Below, piece by piece: positions 14,242-26,377 of a DNA stretch of 64,000 bases. Within the stretch, counting starts at the first letter, position 1; each line of letters begins with the position of its first letter. The stretch is from positions 186,001-250,000 of the forward strand of contig MSJH02000800.1 of assembly GCA_001931875.2 (NCBI GenBank), in the 5' to 3' direction. Below the pieces are notes generated by a model, which had not been told where the DNA came from, searched no databases, and saw nothing but the letters and a program-made list of their open reading frames with translations. The translations under genes were made by a program, and so were the position numbers. This stretch comes from Byssochlamys sp. IMV 00236 (lineage: Eukaryota > Ascomycota > Eurotiomycetes > Eurotiales > Thermoascaceae).

Positions 14242-15190
14242 ATTGCCATCCGTCGGCGACTAGAGACACTGCAGAATGAGGAACTGAGTGGACAGCGGAG
14301 AAATCGTGTTGTAAAAAGAATAGAAGAAGAGTAGATATCAGAACGGGCGTATAAAATCTAGAAGGAGACGAGAATCCTGTCGACGCTGTCGCTTCCCATG
14401 TCTCCTCTAATTGCTGCTGCAAGTGTATCTTAAGCACTTGTAAGTACTAAGCCACGCCTTCCAGCTAACTTTTATCTCACTATCAGCCGGTTCTTACCAC
14501 AGTTGAGCCAGAGGACCAAAGAATAGATGCTGATGTTTTCGCAATGTAGTATCATCCGAATTCGCCGTCGCCTCCGCAGAGCTCTCACAACGAGCGAGCT
14601 TGACGCGTGCCGCTGACGCGCCACGGCGTTTCCCATTTAATTGGATTACCTAATCGACCATAGCCCATCGCAGTCACTGATTAGGTATGTAGACACCAAA
14701 CGGTGTGTATTTAGGGCTGAAAAGCTTTACCAGCTAATCAGCAGGCATATAATGAAGGGGTTTGAAAATACTACATGTATAGATAACGCTTATACGAGTA
14801 GTTCCGAACTCTCTCGCTTCGATCTTCACTAGAGAGACTACGTCTTGATTACACACTTCGAATGTAGGACACAACTTACTAGAAATTGAGGTCGTAATGC
14901 TAGGGTACATGCCATATGGCTATTATGACAGGAATAAGAACGCCATCTCTGTAACAATTTTAGTGTACAGCAATAAAGTTAATGCCATGATGAACGAAGA
15001 ACATGGAATGAGACGCGCCGCAACCTGGACAAGAATGGGCTGCAATAGAAAAAGCCATCATGCGTTTTAGGGTCATTGCGGGTTGCAACAACAGAATATA
15101 ACGAGCAGAGAGCTCTATAGTCGGAGTGAAAGACAAGAAGGCTGCGAGCGCAGTTAGTAAATATACCTCGTCAAAAAAACAACCCCGTAA
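14242..15190. other. Intergenic region upstream of MSH3
   Basis: About 950 bp holding the MSH3 promoter and the 3' end of the next minus-strand gene. A single ACGCGT (MluI cell-cycle-box core) occurs near 14604. The rest shows no recognisable feature. Confidence 0.4.
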
Positions 15191-17014
15191 TTAGTCAGAA
15201 CATCCGTCCAAGTATAGACGCCCAACATCATCTTGACCCATTTCAGAAATAGTTGAATCAGTCGAAACAGCCCGCTTAATCTTTGGTGTACTCGAGGCTG
15301 AACTGGCGATTGCTGCAAACGTCTTATCGTCATTAAGTGGAAAGTCCTGATACGAGGAGGCCAACGGGTTAGAGGAATATCCGGACAGGTCGTTACCGCC
15401 AAAAGGGCCAAAGTCAACATGGTTACTACTGTCTCCGTAAAAGTACTGCGAGAGATATCTATCTTCCTCATATTGCTGTTTTGTCCAGGAGGCATGCCAC
15501 GAAATGAGAGGGTCGATTCTCCCCTGACAGTTGAGAATGGGCTCGATGTTCTCCTTCTCAGTCATGTAGCGGTGGGACGAGCTTGGTGCAGCGGTTGAAT
15601 ACCCCTTATTGGTGATTGATGACTGAAGATGGCCAGCAGCTCCTGACTGATGGCGATGCTGCGAGGGAAGCGAAGGTGGATCACCGTCCCGGAACTGATC
15701 CTTTGCTGCATTCTTGAAGGGCCTCCATTCGTCGGCGAAGACCCTGAATCCGCCACGGGGCTTTTCATCAAAGCTGCCCAGTGTCAGTCTGAGGTCGCTC
15801 TCATCGTCTACAAGAGATGAGTAATAGCTGCCGTGGTTGCCAAACGGCCGACTACCTCCGGGGTTCTCAAGTAACGGGAGTGCTTGTCGAGACAGCTCCT
15901 CCAGAGAGTGATCCCGACCGTAATTGGATCTTTTCTTAGCTCTTTGCCTATCATAAGGATACCGCGAGGCTGCGTTGGGGTCGGATTGTGAAAGCGGACC
16001 ACGCTTCGGGCGGACAGCGCGGCGTTTAGGGATCGGAGTCTCGCCCTTGAGTGGACTGGAGTCATCGACATTGCCAGATATGAACCGCTCCTTCCGTAGG
16101 ATGCCTGTAGGGGAAAAGACCATCTCGGTGGGTTCAATGCTCTCTGACGTCTTCTCCATCATTTTGAGGATGCTGCCATCCTTCTTCTGGTTCCGTTTCC
16201 GTCTCATCTGCTCTGTGGCCGAATCGAATATGTCCATGCCAGGCCACAGGACACCTTTCAGCCTTGCCATCTCATCCACCCGTTCCCTCTCATCTTCATT
16301 ATCGTCAAGGTATCCATAGGTCTTGTCATCATCGACGAAGGGATCAGAACCGGCTGAGCGGGGGAAGGAGAGGGGCATCTGACCCCGAGGTGCATCGAGC
16401 CCGTCAGACCAAGGGGGTGTAGCATGCAGGACAGACGCAGATTCATCTTCAGAGTGGGATTCTCGCTCGATTTTCCAAGGGCCAGACCCCGCCCGCGTGG
16501 GAGACTCTGGCGGGACGACCGAACACACTGGCCAGTGTTGCGTACGGATGTCAGTCATCTCGTTTGAGCGCGAAGCATTGTACCCAGTCGAGGACGGTTG
16601 GTCTCTGATCCCACTTGCATTATCAAAACATGACTGGGAAAGACGAGGGTCAAGGAAATCGGGCAGGAAGTTCTGGGTTACGACGGTGTTGGCTTTTGCA
16701 GACGAGGACTTGCGTGTTGTAGCCCTCTTAGTGGATGTCGAAGTCGTAGGCAGGGATCGACCGTGAGTTTTATTTTTCCGTGCTTCTTTCGAAGCCATCC
16801 GATCTGACAGCAGTTTGGCCAAGTTATTGACCTTGTACCAACGGTCATACTGCTCCAGCATATGACCTGCGTGAGGTTCCTGGTGACTGCGGACCTGAAG
16901 CTTGAAGTAATGGGATAGATGGGCTTTGGAAGAGACATGGGTGAGAAGGTGAGAGACATCGCTGAACCGGGGCTGCTTGGGACAGATGTTGCACCACAGA
17001 GCATCGGGATCCAT
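15191..17014 (-). CDS. C2H2-like zinc finger protein of unknown function
   Basis: A single open exon encodes 607 residues from the ATG at 17014. The frame extends further upstream through a hydrophobic stretch, but the MDPDALWCNICPK start is the natural one because the conserved-looking sequence begins there. Residues 9-29 form a C-x2-C ... H-x3-H finger (CNIC, then HLLTH), followed by AHLSHYFKLQ, like U1-type or matrin-type fingers. A helical basic region follows. The remaining 450 residues are hydrophilic and largely disordered, with basic clusters (PKRRAVRPKRGP) that could act as nuclear localisation signals. No enzymatic domain was seen. It is probably a nuclear protein; the function is unknown. 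Confidence 0.8.
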   Translation of the reverse strand: MDPDALWCNICPKQPRFSDVSHLLTHVSSKAHLSHYFKLQVRSHQEPHAGHMLEQYDRWYKVNNLAKLLSDRMASKEARKNKTHGRSLPTTSTSTKRATTRKSSSAKANTVVTQNFLPDFLDPRLSQSCFDNASGIRDQPSSTGYNASRSNEMTDIRTQHWPVCSVVPPESPTRAGSGPWKIERESHSEDESASVLHATPPWSDGLDAPRGQMPLSFPRSAGSDPFVDDDKTYGYLDDNEDERERVDEMARLKGVLWPGMDIFDSATEQMRRKRNQKKDGSILKMMEKTSESIEPTEMVFSPTGILRKERFISGNVDDSSPLKGETPIPKRRAVRPKRGPLSQSDPNAASRYPYDRQRAKKRSNYGRDHSLEELSRQALPLLENPGGSRPFGNHGSYYSSLVDDESDLRLTLGSFDEKPRGGFRVFADEWRPFKNAAKDQFRDGDPPSLPSQHRHQSGAAGHLQSSITNKGYSTAAPSSSHRYMTEKENIEPILNCQGRIDPLISWHASWTKQQYEEDRYLSQYFYGDSSNHVDFGPFGGNDLSGYSSNPLASSYQDFPLNDDKTFAAIASSASSTPKIKRAVSTDSTISEMGQDDVGRLYLDGCSD

Positions 17015-17778
17015 CCTGGGACAATAGAAACAAATCAATGCAAAGAAACAAAGAGGAAGCAACAGGTAAGAGATGCGGATCGTTGCTTGCTGAAGAAGAA
17101 ACAAAAGACGAAGAGCGACCCCTGGAAATACTCGCCGCTTTCTCAATGCGTCTCCAGCAAAAAGAAACGATGAGTATTAAAGAAGCGACGAGTATAGAGA
17201 TGAAGAGGAGCAGAAGGGAGCATCCATACTGTTCTCATTGCGGGGCTCGAGGGCAAGAAGAACAGCTGCCGATTGATGGCAGTGACGTCCCCAGTGCAGG
17301 AAGGATCTCGTCTACAGCGGAGAGAGACACTGGGGAAGGAACCACACCGGCCGGCCGCTCTGGCTCGTGCAAATGGTAATAATAACGGTAATTAGCGATA
17401 TTGGAGGTAAAGTCGTTATCAAGATTAAATGGATTGGCATTCTCATCTGCTAACCTTACTGGCTATACAAGTATGTCACACCCCGTCTTAACAGCCGTTG
17501 CCAGGCAATTGTGAGTTTAGGAAGAAGCGGAAATAAGTCGCGGTGCGTTGATTGATCTTCTCCTGCCTTGTATCCCAGCTTCCAGAGAGGAAAGAAAGTG
17601 GGTTATTAGATTGCAGGAGGTGGTGCGAGAAGTCTCAGGCCTACGTCGATGGATCACCTTTTATCCTGCCACGAATATTTTTATTGCTTTGCTAGGTGCT
17701 TCGATATAATCTCCTTAGGCATACAACTGATCACTGGTTAGCTCGTGTTTCGTGGCGTTGGAAGAATAGCATCGCTTA
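17015..17778. other. Intergenic region
   Basis: About 760 bp between the zinc-finger gene start and the end of BET2, both on the minus strand. An AG-rich purine leader lies near 17035-17220. No supported gene was seen. Confidence 0.4.
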
Positions 17779-18908
17779 CTAGACTGGATCTACTTCCTTG
17801 AGGCCATCGTACCCCAGTAAGCTTAGACCAGCAATGGAAAATACCGTATGATAGACATCAACCATGTGGCCTGGCCGATCAGCTATACCGCCTGCTTCCG
17901 GGTCCTGTTGCGGTTAGTTTCTGATCGAATAAAAATATAGGAACGTGACTCTTACCTGACAACGCAGGACAAAAGCAGTCAGTCTGTCGCCATTAATCCA
18001 ATGAAGCCTTCCAATAATGGCTAAGCTGGCGGCAGTCCACCAGCTATAACATGCATCCTCTAGTTTTTCAGGACGTCCGTTCAGTCCGCCGTTCTCCAGC
18101 TGTCGCTCGCTGAGCCAGCTGCCCAGTCGATCTTTGTCCACGAGATCTAGACGCCCGGCGATTGCTAGTGCCGCGACACAAGTCAGGACTTGTCCCGCAT
18201 GCGACTCAGCGCCGGGACGCACGCCGTAGGCTCCGTCTAAGTTGGCGCACTGCTGAACATAGGAGACGGCCTTGGATACATCAACCCGATCGAGAAGTCC
18301 TAGTAAGGACAGCGCCAGCAACGCGCCGTAGAGGAAACGGGTGTCCGTCTCTCCCCATTCGTCTCCCTTGAAAGTGCCAGTTTCTCGATCCTGGAGACCT
18401 GCGATGACTGAAACCTAAGTTTAGCACACTGCCCGTAACATCATATCAGCCTGGCATGAGCATGAACATACAAGATCCAACCTTCTCCTTCCCGCCACGG
18501 CCGCGTTTCTCCAGTTCGTCGAGACCATCGACCATAACCAGAATCTGGACCGCGGAAACCGTGTACAGCATATGCGCATCATGACCGGGAGCGGCTCCAA
18601 ACCCTCCGTTGTCCTGCTGACAGGACAGCACGAAGTCTATGGTTTCGTCTCGAGGCAGAGCCTCAGGATGATTGAGGAGATGTAGCGCTGTTAACCCCCA
18701 ATAGACGCCATTGAGGCGCAGATGCTCCGTCAGCCAGTATTCCAGTTCATCTTTCCGCTGGCGCAGGCGTCAGTCCGAAGATCAGCCTCGCTGGCGGAAG
18801 GAAACGCACAGTGTCTAGGCTTTTGATATAGTCGACATGCTTCTGAACGTAGAGCTTCTGGTCGGCAGCTACCCCGCTCCCCCTGCCAGGGCCTGAGACA
18901 AGCGACAT
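17779..18908 (-). CDS. BET2: Rab geranylgeranyltransferase beta subunit
   Basis: Four exons, 18908-18810, 18757-18472, 18407-17956 and 17904-17779, give 320 residues, normal for the subunit. With the alpha subunit (Bet4) and Rab escort protein it attaches geranylgeranyl groups to Rab GTPases such as Ypt1 and Sec4. The prenyltransferase beta repeats are evident: [84 protein letters not shown] and [20 protein letters not shown] (each read here in overlapping segments). Zinc ligands are visible as Asp and Cys in EDACYSWW and His in DVYHT. The start [10 protein letters not shown] lies just before the [11 protein letters not shown] helix. It is cytosolic. Confidence 0.95.
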
Positions 18909-21900
18909 TATCACGCACGGTTCCACCAGAGGTGTGGGAGGGCGAGCACGGATTCTCTCCGCGCAAGAGAGAGGAATGGTAACTAGTTGGTACGTAGAAA
19001 TGACCAGGGGGCGGCCCAGCAAGCAGACTTTCGAATGACAGCGGGATTGCACGATCGGGGGCTCTACTTTGGACGATCCGAAGAGGGGATCATATCGCCA
19101 CAGCCGCGTCGTGCCAGCGCGTTGTAGCGGAGAAGTCACATCCGCTTACTGTGGTGAGTAAGAGCAGGGAGTCAGAAGGAGGAAAAGGATCTGATTCTGG
19201 GCGGACGGGAGACGAAACAAGCGAGGCACGTGCTGGCATTAAGCCTCAGGCTGCAACGGAACCGAGAAGAGCGTGTTTCAGCCTGCAGTGGAGCCGTAGA
19301 CTACTTACTCCTGGGCGTGCCTGGCGTGCCCCTTGGCCCCTGCTCAACGGGCTCTTCGTCGGGGTGGATGGTCTCCATTATTATTGTTATCCATTATTAG
19401 TATTATTATTAGTACCCCTTAGGACGTATCATTCTATCAGGATTATAGTTCTGGTTCTGGTTGTATTTGCTGTTATCGTTCGTTTAACTATCATTCGCGG
19501 ATGAAGACGGGTTCTTCATCTGGGACTGCTTTGCATCCCATGGTCAGGGCCCAGGACCACGGTAAAACTCCGGAATGGGTTCCCGTTGTTGTGGTTAGTT
19601 AACTTAACCGACTCTCAGGTACAGACCTATTATTAATTGATTACTCTACCCATTTACACACCACTGTTCTCATAGGGGTTAGATATTCTTATCGCGTGCA
19701 TGAGACCCAGCGGTAGTGGATTGGATCCAGGGTATAAGTTTAGAGATAAAAAGAAAAGAAAAAAAAAGAAGAAGAAGAAGAAAGAAAGAAAGTAAGAAAG
19801 AAAGCACCCGGCAGATAGGGGCCCCAAGTAATGCCTGCTCTACCAGTACTGCTGCCACTGTCGGTAAGTCGAGGCTATGTATTATCATCATTGTTCAGAT
19901 GGGGTCATGTTCCGTTGAATTGTAAAATTCTCAGTGTCGATAGTAGTAGTAGTTAGTTAGCAGTTGCTAATAATTAATTACTATAAACTGTCGACTTGCC
20001 TGAAGTCGCCTAGCCATCAGATCCCAGGACCCAGGATAACCACGATCCGCCACCTTTTTAACAGATCCACTCCAACCGCTCAAAGTGACAGGAAAATGGT
20101 CGCAGAAAGTCTTCGTGCGGCACTATGGGAGGCTGGTCGTGCTTAGCGTCCTGCACACCGCATCTTGACCAACGCATCTCTGTTGTTCTGCAAGCTGTGA
20201 GAACGAACTTACTACTGTCTTTGATCTGCCAACGCGTCGTCCCTGGGGACGGGCCAATACAATAGTCGCATCGGGTGCCGGAGGTACCATCATCCCGCCT
20301 GGATGACGGCGTTTGTTGTTCACCAATAACGCCCAGAGACCCCTGTGGAACCGTTCGATCTATCGGTGACACGGTGTGGTGGTTTACCATAGTAGGAGTG
20401 GTGGGAGTTCTGAGGACTAACCGACTTCCACGACAGAAACGATCCCAATCCCAGAGAACTCAAAACCCCATCCCGACAATAATAATCACGGGACAGGCAC
20501 TTATCCGCCTCCCCAACCCTCGATCGACAGCCTCCTCCCGCCAGTCAGCGTTCTGCGAGCAGCGTCATCGTTATTTCCCCGGGGGCGTGCTCCCATCGTG
20601 GATTGTCAATCGGATCGGATCTGCGCTGTGGAACTCTCGAAAAGAAACGACATGGCTGTGGCTCAGAACAACAAGCGGAGGGGCGCTCGTCTGTGTGTAA
20701 ATGTGTCGCGAGTCCACTGCTTGACTCCATACGCCCAGCCCAATTGCCATCCCCACTACGAACTATTACTACTACAGTACTACTTGTCTGCTCCCCTTAA
20801 AACGGACCCGGCTTAGCTTGACACACAGCCGTGCGTGCATAACGCTACCAAGGTGGAATGTATCGTCGCCGCGAGAGGAGCCTTTGACCGGTCCAGAGTT
20901 GAGTCCGGAGCCTCCTGCCATCGCCCGTTCTGGGGGGAGATACCAAGTCAAACTGTAGACTGAACGGCCTCTCTCCTGGACTTACTACTTCTCCTCTACA
21001 AACTGTTTACTCTCGAACTCGACCCTGACGGTGTCGCCCAGACCTCTCGTCAACAAATCACCTCGACTCGACTCGACTCGACTCGACCTTCTCAGGCCAG
21101 GCACACGTGGAGTCGCCGCGCAATCTCCTCGTTCGGTTTTAGGTCCGTCCCTGTTAATCTACGCCAGAACCTCCGTCGGTAGTCGTTGTGGTGGTCAGTT
21201 CCCCTCATCTGCGTCTGCGGGCAACTGGGCATTTGGAGGTCGCACGAGAGGACAATCACACCAGACTGCTCTTTCAGAGAAGATAACAAAAGAAAAGGGG
21301 GAAGGGAAAGGGGAAAAAAGAAAATAAAATCGGGGAGGATCCCAGATATCATGACGACTGCGGTGTGGTGAGTCCTAATCCTATCGGTTTTAGTTTCCTA
21401 TCATCAACACGTCGCCATGGTGGGAGATTCATTCTTCGTCGGGGCGTCTCCAAGTGAAGGAGTCGACCACTTGCCGGATTCAACAGTCACAAATGATTCA
21501 GTAAGAATGATAATAACGACAGTATCGTTGTCTGGCTGGGCTGCCACTTATTATTCTGATTATTCGAGTCCCTTTGTTGGCTAGGCCTTGACCCTCCCTC
21601 CACGTTCCCCCCTGCCTCGACTTTCCCCAGTCCTGATCAACTAGCCTGCCCCCCGACGGTCCTTGCTTTTCCCTATCTATCTGTTGCAGCACGTTCCGTT
21701 CTAACTAGTTATTCTACTTGCAGACTGATTGTCAAGAAAACCTCTATACTTTGCCGTGCCTCTTTGGATCCGCAACGGAAGCACGCAGTGCCTGCACGGT
21801 CAGGTGTCAGCACCCATAGTTCTGCGAGGTATCTCGACGCAGAACGTCCTCGTTACAACCGCCGTGCAGACTGGACATTGGGATAATTCAAGTTGAGATA

Positions 21901-22045
21901 TACTGTTGAAGAAAGCTCTATGCTACCTGGTTGTTTGTATCGGCTCGTGGCACCTGTTCGAGACACTCCAGCACCTCAAAAGTCCGGCTGCGCGCAGAGT
22001 ACATGTCCCGTGAAGAGATAGTACGAGTAATACAGTCGAGTCAAG
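18909..22045. other. Long non-coding region upstream of BET2 and the RhoGAP gene
   Basis: A 3.1-kb gap, long for this gene-dense window. It must hold the BET2 promoter on the left and the promoter and leader of the RhoGAP gene on the right. Seen in it: a purine-rich tract near 19741-19806, five tandem CTCGA units at 21062-21086, and a short ATG frame at 21351 followed by a GTGAGT donor, suggesting leader introns. No frame long enough or conserved-looking enough to call a gene was found on either strand. Confidence 0.45.
21062..21087. repeat. Tandem (CTCGA)5 microsatellite
   Basis: Five perfect pentanucleotide copies lie about 960 bp before the RhoGAP start codon, probably in its promoter or leader. 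Confidence 0.9.
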
Positions 22046-24170
22046 ATGTCTCCCAAATCATCTTCTAGACATTCCGTCATCCCCAGTCTGGATCTCAGTT
22101 CCTCCAGTTTCGATGCCCCCGGAAAGAATCCATCTCCCCTGACCCCCGGCGCCCCAAGCTCGGATGGATTGAGTCCTCTCACGCCCCGTTCACCACGGTC
22201 AACGCCTAGTTCACCGTTCGCGAAATCGACAATCCGGCCAGTGACTCAATGGGCCTCCAAACCAGATGATCAGTTTCTTCGTGCCGGTTCTCCTAACCCA
22301 ACCGGGGAGCCTGGCACTCCGAGCCTCACGGCCATCCCCCAATATCCGCCGTCGCCAAGGGAATCCCCGAAGCATAACCGTGACCCGTCACGGTCATTCT
22401 TTGCGAACTTGAAAGCAACAAGGTCATCACACAAGATCCACACCTCTGACGGATCCGTGAATTCAGATAACTCAAAGAGTCGAGGAAGCTCAAGGGATCG
22501 GACGATATATGGCACCCGCCACCATGGTTCGAGCCCGGATCTGCTTTCATCTGTTGAAGGGACTGGAGAGGGAAAGGGTAAGAGTCCATTCTTTTTAACT
22601 TGGGCGCACAATTATAGCGCGTTGCTAACGTTCAGGCATAGGTGGTGAGGGCTCAGAAGATCCTCTTGGACAGGGGGGTCTCCATCCTAAGAAGGTTCCA
22701 ACAGAGCCTGAAAATGGCCATGTTGTTGTTTCAAAGAAGAGCAAGCCTCGTTTTGCCAACCTTCTGTCGCGCTCACGCTCGATAAGACACGATGATGGAA
22801 CTTCCTCCCGAGCTACCCCCGTCCGGCGTCCGTCGACCGGTTTGGCGAGACTGGAAGAACGCAGCCAACGAGAATTGGAGGAACCGAAGACTGCTCCTCT
22901 CCGCCATGAACGGATCGGGAAAGACGGTACACCAGCTGTTCGGAACCGTTCAACGGACCGTTTGGGGGAGAATGGCAGTGCAGCTGGAAAGAAGGGCGGA
23001 GCCGCTATGGTGACATCGGCCTCATTCAGCCAAGTGTCAGGCGCGTCAGTTGCCCTCTTCAGTAACATCAAGCAGTCATCTACCAGCACGGCAGATCGCA
23101 TAGGTAGAGTCGGAAAGGGCTTCTTCGGCAAGATCACGCGAAGTGGCAGCACCAACGAGCGGGAGCTGCTCAATGATGACTCGTATACCTGCTCTGTGAT
23201 CAATCTGCCTCTGATTGAACAGACACGACGCACGCGTATTGCTAAACGCTTGGAAGACTGCAAGGACAAGACCGAATTTTGGATGCCGGCTCTGCCCTAT
23301 CGCTGCATTGAGTGAGCAGCCCCACCTAGACATTATTAGTTTGATTAGGATGCTAATTATCGATCCAGCTATCTCAACTTCAAAGGATGCGAAGAGGAGG
23401 GCTTGTACCGCGTTCCTGGCAGTGGTAGAGAAGTTAAGCATTGGCAGCGGCGATTCGACTCGGGTAAGTGTATCTTGGACGCCGTTATAGCTAGGTCGCC
23501 AGCTAATCCCGCTTCTGCAGAACTTGATATCAATCTGTTCGATGAACCCGAACTGTACGATATCAATATCATTGGCTCCATGTTCAAGGCATGGCTCCGT
23601 GAACTGCCAGACGAGTTATTCCCGAAGTCGACACAGGCTATGATCGCAGAGAAATGCGAGGGTGCAACAACCGCCCCGCAGATGCTGAAGGATGAGCTCT
23701 CCAAACTGCCGCCTTACAACTACTATCTTCTCTTCGCCATTACCTGTCACTTGAACCTTCTCCATTCCTACGTGGACCAGAACAAGATGGACTACCGCAA
23801 TCTATGTATCTGCTTCCAGCCTTGCATGAAGATTGATGGGTTCTGTTTCCAGTTCCTGGTCTGTGACTGGAAGAACTGCTGGCAAGGATGCTGGACTGAA
23901 AAAGAATGGCTTCAAAACGAAAAGGAGGCAGCTGTGAAAGCTGCCAAGGAGAAGGAGAACCCGGTTCCTGCGTCCTCTCAGGGTTCGACTAACGACGAAC
24001 GCGCTATCTCTTCGTCGGGGAGCAGCCAGCATGGACAGGAAGAGAGCTCCACTCATTCCAGCAGTCCACGAGGACGCAAAGCCCCTCCAAAGCGCTTGGA
24101 CAACGCCCACATGCGGAGCGCGTCTCAGCTCCCAGAACTTGGACCACCGCTCTCGCCGATCCACATCTAG
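22046..24170 (+). CDS. RhoGAP-domain protein
   Basis: Four exons, 22046-22577, 22642-23311, 23369-23463 and 23521-24170, give 648 residues. The first 300 residues are Ser/Pro-rich and disordered, with many SP/TP sites (LTPRSPRSTPSSP) likely to be phosphorylated. The RhoGAP domain spans roughly residues 375-555: GLYRVPGSGREV holds the arginine finger at R415, and DINIIGSMFKAWLRELPDELFP, LPPYNYYLLFAITCHL and NLCICFQPCM (read in overlapping view) are the other family blocks. It should stimulate GTP hydrolysis by a Rho/Rac/Cdc42-type GTPase and so act in polarity or cytokinesis. The tail is again Ser-rich. All three introns split codons and restore the domain frame, supporting the model. Confidence 0.9.
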
Positions 24171-25299
24171 ACGATTTTCGCGGCTGAGTGTCCAAATTTC
24201 TCTATAGTCAGAGGACAAAAAAAAAAGCTCTACTTTGTTCGCGGACGATCGCCTTGGGATCAAAACGGTCCACGAGGGACATATCCAGTTCGAGATCCCA
24301 GCAACGTTCGCTTGGTCTGATGTTTCTTTCCCAAGTCACGGCAGTTACTCGGAACCATAAGAGTTTCGAGTTGATGTCTTGCTTGTGTAGAGCTGGAGTG
24401 CAGCTTCAAAGCTGTCTTTTATTTTGACATGGCCACTATCTCGAATATTGGCCCCTTGTTGCATCCTATCTTTTACGGCATATATGCACTTAGGCCGTTT
24501 TATACCTTTCTGCCCGCGTTTTCTTGAGACATCGAACAGCGCGCTTCTATCGTATATGGGTTGACTGCCTCCGTTCGAGTTTATTATTCTCTGGTTGGCT
24601 CACGATTTTCTTGTTACCTGTGCTGTCTTCTGGAGCATGTTTGGCGTCTAGGAAGTATTCCCTTTGCCCTTTTTCGTCGTGCTGATACGTATTCAGCGTA
24701 TCGATTCCATCAGCTTTGGCATTTCTCTAGCGTGCCTTGGTTTATATTCATTTCCATCTGAATGTTTTTGTATCTGAAGTTTTCTTATTTAAAATTCCCC
24801 GACATTTTGCTCAGTCTAGTTCCTTTTCGAAGACAGTCCTCATCTTTGTTTATACCAATCCCCTGGTACCATTGTACGATAGAAGCACTCCACCGCGAGA
24901 ATCAGATCATCGAATGATCTTGAGAATGAGACGGATATTTTGTTCTAGAGCAAGATAAGAATTTCATAAAAATAAAAATAAGTGTGACGGAAATGCTTTT
25001 ATTTTCTTGATAAGAATAAGACAAGAAAAGAACCAGTAAAGAGAAAGGGTCTCTCTTGCAGTATGGGCAGGCAGACAGATCATAAATACTGGTCATGATA
25101 AGAAGGCCACGACCGACTATACAGCGTCCGTACGTTGACAACAGAAGAGAAGAATCCATAAGACTCCACATACAACGCCTCTCGATGAAAACTTGTGTGC
25201 CGGTTTCCAAGCCCCAACAGCCACAGCCGGAAGAAGAAAACGAAAAAATACTTTTCTCTGGTCCCCCAAATATAGAAGAAAATCAACAATGAAATACCC
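24171..25299. other. Convergent 3' intergenic region
   Basis: About 1.1 kb between the ends of the RhoGAP and RRS1 genes, T-rich on the plus strand after 24560, consistent with 3' UTR sequence. No gene was seen. Confidence 0.45.
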
Positions 25300-26060
25300 T
25301 TAACCACCAGCCTTTCGTTGCTTACGGGCATTCGCACGCTCCTTTCGCTCGTTCCGCTTGATCCGCTCGACTCTTTCTCTCCGGCTCTCTCCTCGGATCG
25401 AACGACCTTCAGCCAGCAACCCCTCTTCTTTCTTCCACTGCTTCTCGTCCACTTCCACCAACCAGTCGTCTTCACCGGCCTTGTTCTTGCCTTTGTACCC
25501 CCATCGAGGCACCCATTCGCCAGTGGCTTCGTCGTAGACCAGCTTCTTTCTACGCTCTTTGTCTGCCAGAGCAGCGCCCGGCTTGGTGTTGTATTTTCCA
25601 ATGCCCTTCTTGCGGGCGAACAGCTCCCATTTCGTCGGGGCCTTCGGGGTGGGAAGAGGCTTGTGACGCGGGAGGACGGTAGAGCGAGGAGGAAGAGAGA
25701 GGAGGACGCCGTGCTGGGCAGACGAGGTGATTTGGCAGGTAGTGAGAAGTTGGTTCAGGAGAGACTGGGCGCCGTCGCGGGCGGTGGCTTTCAGTGCATC
25801 GTTCAGAGACTCGGAGGAGGGCAGGACGAGAGGGTTGGGGTCCAGCGCGAGAAGGTGGCCGAGGTCGAAGGTGTATGGAGATGGCTTCGAGACGGTGACA
25901 GGCCTGGGGAAGCTGCGTGTTAGCTATTTATCTTGCTGCGATTTGCTACCACGGGCTGGGTTGAGGAAAAAGATGGACATGCGACTCACAGTTTTTCCGT
26001 CTTGGGCTTTTGCGCGCCGTTTGCTGCGGACGCAGCATCTGTGATTTCGGCAGCGGCCAT
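25300..26060 (-). CDS. RRS1: Ribosome biogenesis regulatory protein Rrs1
   Basis: Two exons, 26060-25990 and 25903-25300, give 224 residues. Rrs1 works with Rpf2 to load 5S RNP (5S rRNA, uL18, uL5) onto the pre-60S particle in the nucleolus. Family marks are [17 protein letters not shown] after the intron, [52 protein letters not shown] and a very basic tail ([15 protein letters not shown]), each seen in the frame. Two acceptors keep the frame, 9 nt apart. The downstream one (CCCCAG) sits a more usual distance from the CTAAC branch site and gives [12 protein letters not shown]. Length is typical for fungi. The gene is divergent from the mitoribosomal S29 gene. Confidence 0.93.
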
Positions 26061-26377
26061 GTTTCTGGTTTGAAACCGGCTCGACTAAGATGGTGACGGG
26101 AGAGGGAGTTGTGATGTCGAGACAGTAACGCTGCTGCTATCTAAGAAAAAAGTTGCGATAGGAATAATATCTTTTTGCAGAGCCGCTCTAACTGGCCCGT
26201 TAGCCGCGCTAAAAGCAGCGAGCCGCCATTCCCGCGCGGACTCGGCAAAGGAATCTTTTGTCTCTTGTTCGAACTCCGTCTCGGTCTCTAAACAGCTCGA
26301 CGCAATCTACGCACCTCGCTGCCACTGCCGGCTCCATTGACTGTCTGCGCTGGCACGGCACCATATCTCCCAGCACG
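26061..26377. promoter_or_regulatory. Short divergent promoter of RRS1 and the mitoribosomal S29 gene
   Basis: 317 bp separate the two ATGs, one for cytosolic ribosome assembly and one for a mitochondrial ribosomal protein, so the two may share control elements. No specific site could be assigned with confidence. Confidence 0.5.
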
